DNA of 9,059 nucleotides from positions 1-9,059 of the forward strand of contig DASRIC010000077.1 of the NCBI GenBank assembly GCA_035650215.1. The letters run 5' to 3'. Shown here piece after piece: positions 1 to 6,471 of this stretch; positions within the stretch are counted from its first letter, which is position 1; every line of letters starts with the position of its first letter. Made by a program: the position numbers and the translations under genes. The notes under the pieces were generated by a model, which saw only the letters and a program-made list of their open reading frames with translations, was not told the origin of the DNA and made no database searches. Source of the DNA: JACVRW01 sp035650215. GTDB taxonomy: Bacteria > Actinomycetota > Thermoleophilia > Solirubrobacterales > Thermoleophilaceae.

Positions 1-3000
1 CGCCTCGCGGAGCGCCTTGGCCCCGGTGGAGTCGAGGTCGATCGGCGCCACCGCCAGCCGCCCGCCGGCGAAGTCCACCGTCCGCGCACCCGCGCGGCCG
101 AGCTTGATGCGCGCGTCCTGGAGCCGGATCAGGTTGTCGAGCGGCTCGGGCACCGGGCCGAAGCGGTCCTCCAGCTCCTCGCGCAGCACGATCAGCTGCG
201 CCACCTCGCGCGCGCCCGCCACGCGCCGGTGGATCTCGATCTTGGCGGCCTCGTAGGGCACGTAGTCGCCCGGCACGTAGGCGTTCACCGGCAGGTCCAT
301 CCGCACCGGCTCGACCGCCTCGTCGGCCGCCTCGCCCGCCAGCAGCCGCACTGCCTCGTCGAGCATCCCGACGTACAGCTCGAAGCCGACGGCCGCCACG
401 TGACCTGACTGCTCCTCACCGAGCAGGTTGCCGGCCCCGCGGATCTCCAGGTCGCGCATGGCGATCTTAAACCCGGAGCCGAGCTCGGTGTAGTCGGACA
501 GCGTGGCCAGGCGCTTGCTCGCCTCCTCGCTCAGAGCCGCGTGGCTGGGGTAGAGCAGGTAGGCGTAGGCGCGCTCGCGCGAGCGCCCGACCCGGCCGCG
601 GATCTGGTAGAGCTGCGCCAGCCCGAACAGGTCGGCGCGCTCGACGATCAGCGTGTTGGCGGTCGGGATGTCGAGGCCCGACTCGACGATCGAGGTGCAG
701 ACGAGCACGTCCGCGTCGCCGCGCAGGAACTCGAGCATGTGGTCCTCGAGCTGGCCCTCGGCCATCTGGCCGTGCGCGACCGACACGCGCGCCTCGGGGA
801 CCATCGCCCGAATGCGCTCGGCGGTCTCGTCGATCGTGTCGACCCGGTTGTGCAGGAAGAACGCCTGGCCCTCCCGGGCCAGCTCGCGCTTGATCGCCGA
901 GGCGACCAGCTCCTCGTCGTAGTCGCCGACGTAGGTCTTGACCGGCCGGCGGCCCTCGGGCGGCGTCTCGATCACCGAGATGTCGCGCAGCCCGGCCAGC
1001 GACATCTGCAGCGTGCGCGGGATCGGCGTCGCGGACAGCGAGAGCACGTCGACCCGCAGCTTGAGCTGGCGCAGCAGCTCCTTCTGCTTGACGCCGAAGC
1101 GCTGCTCCTCGTCCACGATCAGCAGGCCGAGGTCCTTGGGGCGCACGTCGCGCGACAGCAGGCGGTGGGTGCCGATCAGGATGTCGACCTCGCCGCGCTC
1201 GAACGCCGCGGCGGTCTCGCGCGCCTCCTTCGGCGAGCGGAAGCGCGAGACCATGTCGATCTTGAAGGGGTAGTCGCGCAGGCGCTCGCTGAACGTGCCG
1301 AAGTGCTGCTGGGCGAGCACGGTCGTGGGCACCAGGAACATCACCTGCTTGCCGTCCTCGGCCGCCTTGAACGCGGCCCGCAGGGCGACCTCGGTCTTGC
1401 CGTAGCCGACGTCGCCACAGATCAGCCGGTCCATCGGGCGCGCCTCCTCCATGTCGGCGCGCACGGCCTCGATCGCGTCGAGCTGGTCGGGCGTCTCGCG
1501 GTAGGGGAAGCTGCCCTCGAAGTCGAGCTGCCACTCGCTGTCGCGCGGGAAGGCGTGCCCGGCGCGGCGCTTGCGCTCGGCATAGAGGTTGATCAGCTCG
1601 CCGGCGAGCTGCTCGGCGGCGCGCCGCGCCTTCAGCTTCATCTGCTCCCACTGCTTGCCGCCGAGCTTCGAGAGCGGCGGGTCGCCGGCGTCGGCGCCCA
1701 CATAGCGGCTCACTTTGTGCAGCTGGTCGCTCGGCACGAACACGCGGTCGCCGTCGCGGAACTCGAGCTCGAGGTAGTCGCGCGTCACGCCGCCGACCGT
1801 CTTCGTCTCGAAGCCGCTGAACAGCGCGATGCCGTGATCCTCGTGCACCACCGGGGAGCCCGCGCGCAGGTCGGTGAACGAGGTCAGCGCGCCTGCCGCC
1901 GGCCCGCTGGGACGCACCGGCCTGCGGCGGCGCAGCAGGCGGTGCTCCGGCACCACCGCCAGCTTCAGCTGGGGCGAGATGAAGCCGTCGCGCAGGCTCG
2001 CGTGGGCGAAGCTGAGCCCGGCCTCCTCGGGCGCCGGCCGGCCGTCGAGGAAGGCGGCCTGGAGGCGGTCGAGGTTGAGCTGGGCGCGCTCCGCCTCCCC
2101 GCGGCGGGCCCACGCGACCACCGTTCGGTAGCCCGAGCGCACCAGCTTCTCGAGCTCGGGCTCCGCGTCGCGCAGCGACCGCGCCGCGGTGTCGGCGGCC
2201 TGGGCGCGGAACTCGTGCGGCTGGTCCTGGGAGATCGCGGACAGGCGGAGCGCCGCGCGCGCCTCGAGTGCGGCGTCGAGCTCCTCCGGCTTGACGTAGA
2301 GGTGGTGAGCGTCGTCGTCGTGGAAGCTCGTGGTCACATCCTCCCAGTAGTCGCGCAGGGCGGGCGCGAGCTCCTCCTCCGCGGCCACCGCGATCAGGGC
2401 CTCGGCCGGCACCAGCTCGAGCAGCTCGCGGAAGCGGTCGACCGGCAGCACGTCCGCCACGTCGGGACGCTCCTCCGCATCGGTCGCCGCGGCGATCTCA
2501 GCCAGCTCGCGGTGCTCGGGGGCGAGCTCCGCTGCCGGAGCGATCTCCACCCGGTCGGCCTCCTCGAGCGAGCGCTGCGTGAACGTTGAGAAGTAGGTGA
2601 GCCGCTCCACCTCGATGTCGAACAGCTCACAGCGCACCGCGCGCTCCTCGGTGGCCGGATAGACGTCGAGGATGTCGCCGCGGATCGAGAATTGGCCGCG
2701 CTCCTCGACCTGGTCGACGCGCTCGTAGCCGCACGCCACCAGCTGCCCGGCCGTCTCGTCCAGATCGAGCAGGGCTCCCTTCTCGATCTCGAAACCGTGC
2801 GGCCGCAGGTCGGGGTCCGGCACCTTCTCGGCGAGGGCCACCGCGCTCGTGACGAGAACCGCGTCGGCATCCCTGGGAGAGGGTTCGCTCGCGCTCACCG
2901 GGCGCTCGCGGTTCAGCAACGCATCGAGCGCGGCGATGCGGAGCCCGACCAGGTGGGGCGGCGGCGCCAGGTGGGACTCGTACTGCATGCCGCGCGCCGG

Positions 3001-3243
3001 GTAGAAGCGCACCCGTCGCGGGCTCAGGAACTGCCTCAGGTCGGCGGCGAGGTCGCGCGCGGCCCGGTCGTCCCCCGCCACCACCAGCGCGGGCCGCTCG
3101 GGGTCGCGGTCGATCAGGCTCGCGAGCAGGTACGGGCGCAGGCTGGCCGACACGAACGCGCGCTGCGGCTCGCGCCTGGCCGCCTCGGCCAGGGCGGTCA
3201 CCGACTCGTCGCGCTTGGCGTATGTGAGTAGCTGTCTGAGCAT
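1..3243 (-). CDS. mfd: Transcription-repair coupling factor Mfd (3' end beyond window)
   Basis: Mfd is an ATP-driven DNA translocase that pushes stalled RNA polymerase off damaged template and recruits UvrA for nucleotide excision repair. The window holds 1081 codons from an ATG at 3243; family members are usually about 1150-1200 residues, so the last 70-120 or so are missing at the left edge. Visible in order: a UvrB-like N-terminal module (IRGDILDVYP near residues 187-196); the RNA-polymerase-interacting CarD-like domain (VVHEDHGIALF from about 465, ending near 515 at SDQLHKVSRYVG); Walker A GDVGYGKT at 610-617; DEEQRFG at 711-717; SATPIPR at 737-743; helicase motif VI QIRGRVGRS at 880-888; and the start of the C-terminal TRCF domain near 985 (YVPGDYVPYEAAKIEIHRR). 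The ATG is the only usual start after the in-frame stop at 3289-3291. No Shine-Dalgarno sequence precedes it; the 30 bases upstream are self-complementary. It follows pth after an 80-bp spacer. Identity is secure. Confidence 0.97.
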   Translation of the reverse strand, partial: MLRQLLTYAKRDESVTALAEAARREPQRAFVSASLRPYLLASLIDRDPERPALVVAGDDRAARDLAADLRQFLSPRRVRFYPARGMQYESHLAPPPHLVGLRIAALDALLNRERPVSASEPSPRDADAVLVTSAVALAEKVPDPDLRPHGFEIEKGALLDLDETAGQLVACGYERVDQVEERGQFSIRGDILDVYPATEERAVRCELFDIEVERLTYFSTFTQRSLEEADRVEIAPAAELAPEHRELAEIAAATDAEERPDVADVLPVDRFRELLELVPAEALIAVAAEEELAPALRDYWEDVTTSFHDDDAHHLYVKPEELDAALEARAALRLSAISQDQPHEFRAQAADTAARSLRDAEPELEKLVRSGYRTVVAWARRGEAERAQLNLDRLQAAFLDGRPAPEEAGLSFAHASLRDGFISPQLKLAVVPEHRLLRRRRPVRPSGPAAGALTSFTDLRAGSPVVHEDHGIALFSGFETKTVGGVTRDYLELEFRDGDRVFVPSDQLHKVSRYVGADAGDPPLSKLGGKQWEQMKLKARRAAEQLAGELINLYAERKRRAGHAFPRDSEWQLDFEGSFPYRETPDQLDAIEAVRADMEEARPMDRLICGDVGYGKTEVALRAAFKAAEDGKQVMFLVPTTVLAQQHFGTFSERLRDYPFKIDMVSRFRSPKEARETAAAFERGEVDILIGTHRLLSRDVRPKDLGLLIVDEEQRFGVKQKELLRQLKLRVDVLSLSATPIPRTLQMSLAGLRDISVIETPPEGRRPVKTYVGDYDEELVASAIKRELAREGQAFFLHNRVDTIDETAERIRAMVPEARVSVAHGQMAEGQLEDHMLEFLRGDADVLVCTSIVESGLDIPTANTLIVERADLFGLAQLYQIRGRVGRSRERAYAYLLYPSHAALSEEASKRLATLSDYTELGSGFKIAMRDLEIRGAGNLLGEEQSGHVAAVGFELYVGMLDEAVRLLAGEAADEAVEPVRMDLPVNAYVPGDYVPYEAAKIEIHRRVAGAREVAQLIVLREELEDRFGPVPEPLDNLIRLQDARIKLGRAGARTVDFAGGRLAVAPIDLDSTGAKALREA

Positions 3244-3245
3244 GC

Positions 3246-3274
3246 GCCGCGGCCGCCCGGCGGTGCCGCGCGGC
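3246..3274 (-). promoter_or_regulatory. GC-rich stem directly upstream of the mfd start codon
   Basis: Bases 3246-3251 (GCCGCG) pair with 3269-3274 (CGCGGC), and inside them 3253-3256 (CCGC) pairs with 3260-3263 (GCGG) around a three-base loop. This all-G/C structure ends two bases before the mfd ATG and fills the place where a ribosome binding site would be. It may limit mfd translation. High GC makes chance pairing easy, so this is a weak call. Confidence 0.3.
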
Positions 3275-3289
3275 TCGTTTCTCCGAGTC

Positions 3290-3326
3290 TAGATGGCTGA
3301 TTCCGAATCCCCGTGGGGGCCATCTA
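3290..3326 (-). other. Inverted repeat covering the pth stop codon, pth-mfd spacer
   Basis: An 8-bp perfect inverted repeat (TAGATGGC at 3290-3297, GCCATCTA at 3319-3326) brackets an inner CCCC-GT-GGGG hairpin (3309-3318) and a small GATTC/GAATC repeat (3299-3309). The pth TAG stop is the first three bases of the outer stem in the transcript. No T-run follows on the minus strand, so this is not a canonical intrinsic terminator. It could protect a 3' end, attenuate readthrough into mfd, or be chance. A second small hairpin, CTCG/CGAG with a six-base loop, follows at 3274-3287. Confidence 0.4.
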
Positions 3327-3908
3327 AATACCCGAGGTCACGAGCCGGTCGAGCTCGTCGACTGCCCGCTCGATCAGCGCGCGCACCTCGTCCGTCGACT
3401 CGCTGAAGCGACCCAGCACATGCGCCGACACGATCTCCGGGTCGGTCGAGTCCGGGCGGCCCACGCCCACCCGCACGCGCCGGAAGTCGGCGCTGCCGAG
3501 CCCGCGCTTCAGCGACTTGAGGCCGTTGTGACCTGCGAGCCCGCCGCCGAGGCGGACCTCGATCCGGCCGAAGGGCAGGTCGATCTCGTCGTGCACCGCC
3601 ACCACGTGGTCGAGCTCGACGCCGAGCGCTCCGCGGGCCGGGCTCGCGGCGCTGCCGGACTCGTTCATGAAGGTCTGCGGCAGGAGCACGCCCACGCGCG
3701 GACCCCCAGGGCCGGTGCGGCCGTCGGTGTAGAGGCCCGCGTAACGCTTCTTCGCCCGCGGCAGTCCCCAGCGCTCGGCGGCCAGGGCGGCCACCTCGAA
3801 GCCCACGTTGTGGCGAGTGCGCGCGTAGCGGTCGCCCGGGTTCCCGAGCCCGACCACCAGCCAATCCACCCGGCCGCCGTCCGAGCGGCCGCGGCGGAAG
3901 AGGCTCAC
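3324..3908 (-). CDS. pth: Peptidyl-tRNA hydrolase
   Basis: Pth cleaves the ester bond of peptidyl-tRNAs that drop off the ribosome, recycling tRNA in the cytoplasm. The product is 194 residues, normal for the family. Family landmarks are all present: GLGNPG with Asn23, the catalytic His33 in TRHNVGF, FMNESG with Asn82, VHDEIDLP with Asp107, and GHNGLKS with Asn128. I chose the GTG at 3908 because it forms a GTGA overlap with the rplY stop, which implies translational coupling. It adds a short basic leader (VSLFRRGRSDGGR) before the conserved core. A second GTG at 3869 begins VDWLVVGLGNPG, closer to the usual N-terminus, and cannot be excluded. The gene ends in a TAG that lies inside an inverted repeat, 80 bp before mfd. 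Its place between L25 and Mfd matches the conserved bacterial neighbourhood. Function is secure; only the start is uncertain. Confidence 0.96.
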   Translation of the reverse strand: MSLFRRGRSDGGRVDWLVVGLGNPGDRYARTRHNVGFEVAALAAERWGLPRAKKRYAGLYTDGRTGPGGPRVGVLLPQTFMNESGSAASPARGALGVELDHVVAVHDEIDLPFGRIEVRLGGGLAGHNGLKSLKRGLGSADFRRVRVGVGRPDSTDPEIVSAHVLGRFSESTDEVRALIERAVDELDRLVTSGI

Positions 3909-4624
3909 TCGGAGTCCTCGTCCTCCCCGGACGCTTGCTCGGTACCCCCGCCCTCGCCCTCGGCGCCCTCTTCTGCCTCCTCGCCCTCCTCGGGCTCGAT
4001 CGGCTCGCCGTCCTCGCCGATCAGCACCGGCTCCTCCTCGATCTCCGGCTCCTCGACCTCGGTCGGGACGACCACCGTGGCGAGGATCGTCTCGTCGGGA
4101 TCGTCGAGGAAAGTCACGCCGTCGGGCGCTGAGATCTCGGAGAGCTGCATGGTGCCGGCGATCTCCATGCTGGAGACGTCGACCACGATCGCCTCGGGGA
4201 TGGCGGTGGGCAGCGCCTCGATGTTGAGCTGGTGGGTCACATGCTCGAGCACGCCACCCTCCTTCACGCCGGGCGCCTCCTCGGTGCCCTCGATGTGCAC
4301 GGCAACCTGGGTCTGGATCTTCTCGTCGAGGCGGACCTCGAGCAGGTCGATGTGCAGCAGCTCCTCGCGCACGGGGTGGAGCTGTTGGTCCTTGACGATC
4401 ACCGGGCGGGTCTTGCCGCCCACCTCGAGGTCGATGAGCGCCGATCCGTCCACCAGCACCTGGCGCAGCGTGCGCGAGTCGACCTTGAAGGCGGTGCACT
4501 CACCGTCGCCGCCGCCGTACACGACCCCTGGCACAAGGCCCTCGCGGCGCAGGCGCTTGGTGGCGCGCGTGCCGCGCTCGGAGCGCTCGTCAGCGGTGAG
4601 AGTGGGTCGCTGTGCCGATGCCAT
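3905..4624 (-). CDS. rplY: 50S ribosomal protein L25, long CTC/TL5 form
   Basis: L25 of the CTC/TL5 type binds 5S rRNA in the large ribosomal subunit. The product is 239 residues. Residues from about 5 to 92 form the 5S-binding barrel, recognisable by RATKRLRREGLVPGVVYGG and by the block around HPVREELLHIDLLEV. Residues from about 98 to 188 form the TL5 C-terminal domain (HIEGTEEAPGVKEGGVLEH, LDDPDETILATVV). Residues 190-239 are a low-complexity acidic tail with 24 Asp/Glu in 50 and no Lys or Arg. The ATG at 4624 is chosen because the preceding codons do not look like L25. It lacks a clear Shine-Dalgarno sequence but has TACACT 11 bases upstream, so translation may start very near the 5' end of the message. 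The stop overlaps the pth start (GTGA). In Bacillus the homologue is the stress gene ctc; no such control can be read here. Confidence 0.95.
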   Translation of the reverse strand: MASAQRPTLTADERSERGTRATKRLRREGLVPGVVYGGGDGECTAFKVDSRTLRQVLVDGSALIDLEVGGKTRPVIVKDQQLHPVREELLHIDLLEVRLDEKIQTQVAVHIEGTEEAPGVKEGGVLEHVTHQLNIEALPTAIPEAIVVDVSSMEIAGTMQLSEISAPDGVTFLDDPDETILATVVVPTEVEEPEIEEEPVLIGEDGEPIEPEEGEEAEEGAEGEGGGTEQASGEDEDSE

Positions 4625-4635
4625 GACGGCTGGCC

Positions 4636-4641
4636 AGTGTA
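4636..4641 (-). promoter_or_regulatory. Candidate -10 element for rplY-pth(-mfd)
   Basis: On the minus strand TACACT fits the TANNNT -10 pattern and ends 11 bases before the rplY ATG, which would give a 5' leader of only about 4-5 bases. At 17-bp spacing the -35 region would be TGCTTC (4659-4664), a poor match. Supported by the absence of a ribosome binding site, not by experiment. Confidence 0.35.
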
Positions 4642-4651
4642 GCGAGACGCC

Positions 4652-4657
4652 TATCCT
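4652..4657 (+). promoter_or_regulatory. Candidate -10 element for the kinase gene (leaderless)
   Basis: TATCCT ends seven bases before the GTG at 4665, the usual distance from a -10 box to the transcription start. The message would therefore begin at or next to the start codon. No good -35 box is visible. The element lies inside the spacer of the facing rplY promoter, so the two promoters would compete for the same 40 bp. Confidence 0.4.
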
Positions 4658-4664
4658 CGAAGCA

Positions 4665-6107
4665 GTGGCGCGGAAGGACGACAGCGCGATACCCACCGGC
4701 CGCGTCCGGCGTACCGCTGGGCTGGGCTCCGTGGTCGGTGCCCAGGGCGCCCGGTACGCTGGCACGCGCGCCGCCAATCTCGGGCGATCGCCCGAGCAGG
4801 CCTCGGGGGCGCTCGAGCAGCGGCATCTCGAGGCGGCGGAGAAGATGGTGGCCACGCTCGGGCGCATGAAGGGCGCGGCCATGAAGATCGGCCAGCTCGC
4901 CTCCTTCATCGACACCGAGTTCCTGCCGCCTGAGTACCGCGAGCTGTACCAGACCCAGCTCGCCACGCTGCGCTCCACGGCGCCGCCGATGCCGTGGGAG
5001 AAGGTGCGCTCGGTGCTCGACGAGGAGTGGGAAGAGCCGGTCGAGGAGCTGTTCGAGGACTTCGACCACGACGCGGCCGCCGCCGCTTCGATCGGGCAGG
5101 TCCACCGCGCCTCGCTGCCCGACGGGCGCCGAGTGGCGGTCAAGGTGCAGTACCCGGGCGTGGCGGCGGCGATCGCGGCCGACATGCAGAACGCGGGCCT
5201 GATCCTCCGGCTGGCGAAGGCGCTGGCCCCCGGCCTCGACGCCAAGGCCGCCGCCGAGGAGCTGAAGGAGCGGGTGATGGAGGAGCTCGACTACGAGCTC
5301 GAGGCCCAGTCCCAGCGCGCCTTCGCCCGCGGCTACCGCGCCCATCCCTTCATCCACGTGCCGGACGTATTCACGCGGCTCTCGACCGAGCGCGTACTCG
5401 TGAGTGAGTGGGTGGACGGCGCGGGCTTCGAGGAGGTCCAGACCCTCCCCCAGGCTGAGCGCGACCGCTTCGGCGAGATCGTCTTCCGCTTCTGCTTCGG
5501 CTCGATCTACCACCTCCAGCACTTCAACGCCGACGCCCATCCGGGCAACTACCTGCTGGTGCCGAACGGGCGGGTGGCATTCCTCGACTTCGGTATGACG
5601 AAGCAGCTCGACCACGACCAGATCGCGCTCGAGATCGCCGCCCTCGAGGCGGTCTTCGACGACGACCCCGAGGAGCTGCGGGTGGCACTCCACGACCTCG
5701 GCTTCCTGAGCGACCCGCGCAAGGTCGACGCCGAGCTCCTGATGGAGCACGTCCGGGCCGTCGGCGGCTGGTACATGGAGGACCGCGAGGTCACGATCGA
5801 CTCGGCGCGCGTGATGGAGGCCATCGCCGCGGTGTCCGACCCGCGTTCGTCGTTCTACCGGCTGATGCGCCGGGAGAACCTGCCGGCCAACGAGCTGATG
5901 GGCAGGCGGATGGAGTCCGGGGTCCTCGCCGTGTTGGGCCAGCTGCGCGCCACCCGCAACTGGAATCGGATCGGCAGGGAGTGGTGGTTCGGCGATCCCC
6001 CCGCCACCGAGCTTGGCGAGCTCGAGCGCGCCTGGGCCGAGGTCAACCGGGTTTCACGGCCATATCGACGACCACGAGCAGCAGAACCAGGACCTGAAGG
6101 GCGTTGA
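4665..6107 (+). CDS. ABC1/AarF/UbiB-family atypical kinase-like protein
   Basis: This 480-residue protein belongs to the AarF/ABC1/UbiB family, which has a protein-kinase-like fold and in other organisms supports ubiquinone or other isoprenoid-lipid metabolism through ATPase or kinase activity. The substrate here is unknown. Family hallmarks are intact: KIGQ at 74-77, the alanine-rich loop with SIGQVHRA at 142-149, Lys160 in VAVKVQYPG, the ExD motif at 207-209 (ELDYE), the catalytic loop NADAHPGN at 288-295 with Asp290, and the metal-binding DFG at 308-310. The GTG start gives VARKDDSAIPTGRVRRT, which resembles the usual N-terminus, and has a TATCCT box seven bases upstream. An in-frame ATG at 4623 would add 14 unlikely residues and overlap the rplY start. 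It is the only plus-strand gene here, faces away from rplY across 40 bp, and overlaps the convergent membrane-protein gene by 65 bp at its 3' end. The family call is secure; the biological role is not. Confidence 0.93.
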   Translation: MARKDDSAIPTGRVRRTAGLGSVVGAQGARYAGTRAANLGRSPEQASGALEQRHLEAAEKMVATLGRMKGAAMKIGQLASFIDTEFLPPEYRELYQTQLATLRSTAPPMPWEKVRSVLDEEWEEPVEELFEDFDHDAAAAASIGQVHRASLPDGRRVAVKVQYPGVAAAIAADMQNAGLILRLAKALAPGLDAKAAAEELKERVMEELDYELEAQSQRAFARGYRAHPFIHVPDVFTRLSTERVLVSEWVDGAGFEEVQTLPQAERDRFGEIVFRFCFGSIYHLQHFNADAHPGNYLLVPNGRVAFLDFGMTKQLDHDQIALEIAALEAVFDDDPEELRVALHDLGFLSDPRKVDAELLMEHVRAVGGWYMEDREVTIDSARVMEAIAAVSDPRSSFYRLMRRENLPANELMGRRMESGVLAVLGQLRATRNWNRIGREWWFGDPPATELGELERAWAEVNRVSRPYRRPRAAEPGPEGR

Positions 6108-6459
6108 CCGCGAGCACGCGCCTGATCCCCGCCGCCGCGTCGATGCGCCGCGCCTCCCAGCTCGAGTAGCCCACTCCGACGGCCAGGCTGAAGACGAGGC
6201 CGAGGAAGCCGAGCACGATCCAGGGCGCCGTGTACTCGTAGCCCACCTCCTCCACGAGCAGCACGCCGGCCACGATCAGGACGACGGCCAGCGGCGCGAA
6301 CAGCCAGGTGGCGAGCCGTACGGCCCGGCGGTTGAAGTCGAGCATCGCCGCCACGTCGCCGCTCGCCGCGTACATGCGTCCGAGGATCTGGATCGCCACC
6401 GCCCCGCCCGCCCAGACCACGGCGCAGACGATGTGCACGGCGAGCCACAGCTCGTACAT
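6043..6459 (-). CDS. Small four-helix membrane protein, DUF2269-like
   Basis: A 138-residue integral membrane protein of unknown function. Four hydrophobic segments are clear: about 5-26 (with His9 and the WAGGA motif), 49-69, 79-99 and 116-135. Arg/Glu-containing loops separate them, and RNRAV-like basic residues (43-48) follow the first loop. The first helix, with an MYxxWLxxH start and W-x-GG, resembles DUF2269 or CopD-like membrane proteins; this assignment is from memory of the family and is moderate. The ATG at 6459 begins 12 bases after the prs stop, so it probably ends the glmU-prs transcript, although no strong ribosome binding site is seen. The last helix runs to within a few residues of the stop, so the 65-bp antisense overlap with the kinase gene codes for a real membrane helix on this strand. 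Ubiquinone-, haem- or copper-related roles would only be guesses. Confidence 0.78.
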   Translation of the reverse strand: MYELWLAVHIVCAVVWAGGAVAIQILGRMYAASGDVAAMLDFNRRAVRLATWLFAPLAVVLIVAGVLLVEEVGYEYTAPWIVLGFLGLVFSLAVGVGYSSWEARRIDAAAGIRRVLAVNALQVLVLLLVVVDMAVKPG

Positions 6460-6471
6460 CGGCGAGCCCGG

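Noticed and set aside
1696..1866. CarD-like segment as a separate CarD regulator
   Set aside because: It is in frame and continuous with Mfd, where this domain is the normal RNA-polymerase contact module.
467..2589. Long open frames on both strands (minus 467-2113, plus 541-2589) over the mfd region
   Set aside because: They are low-complexity Arg/Ala/Gly- or Leu/Val/His-rich translations with no domains, and they lie entirely over the mfd frame, which shows complete helicase motifs. GC-rich DNA leaves such frames open by chance.
3905..4060. Repeated GAG-rich sequence in the 3' part of rplY as a tandem repeat element
   Set aside because: It is simple codon redundancy from the Glu-rich tail, with no fixed repeat unit.
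3420..4664. Plus-strand frame upstream of and continuous with the kinase gene
   Set aside because: The stretch before 4665 is antisense to pth and rplY and has a Ser/Thr/Pro-rich nonsense composition. Family-like sequence begins only at the GTG at 4665.
6035..6061. GGCCG/CGGCC inverted repeat at the kinase / membrane-gene junction as a terminator
   Set aside because: The stem is only 5 bp with a 17-base loop and no T-run on either strand, and it lies in doubly coding sequence.
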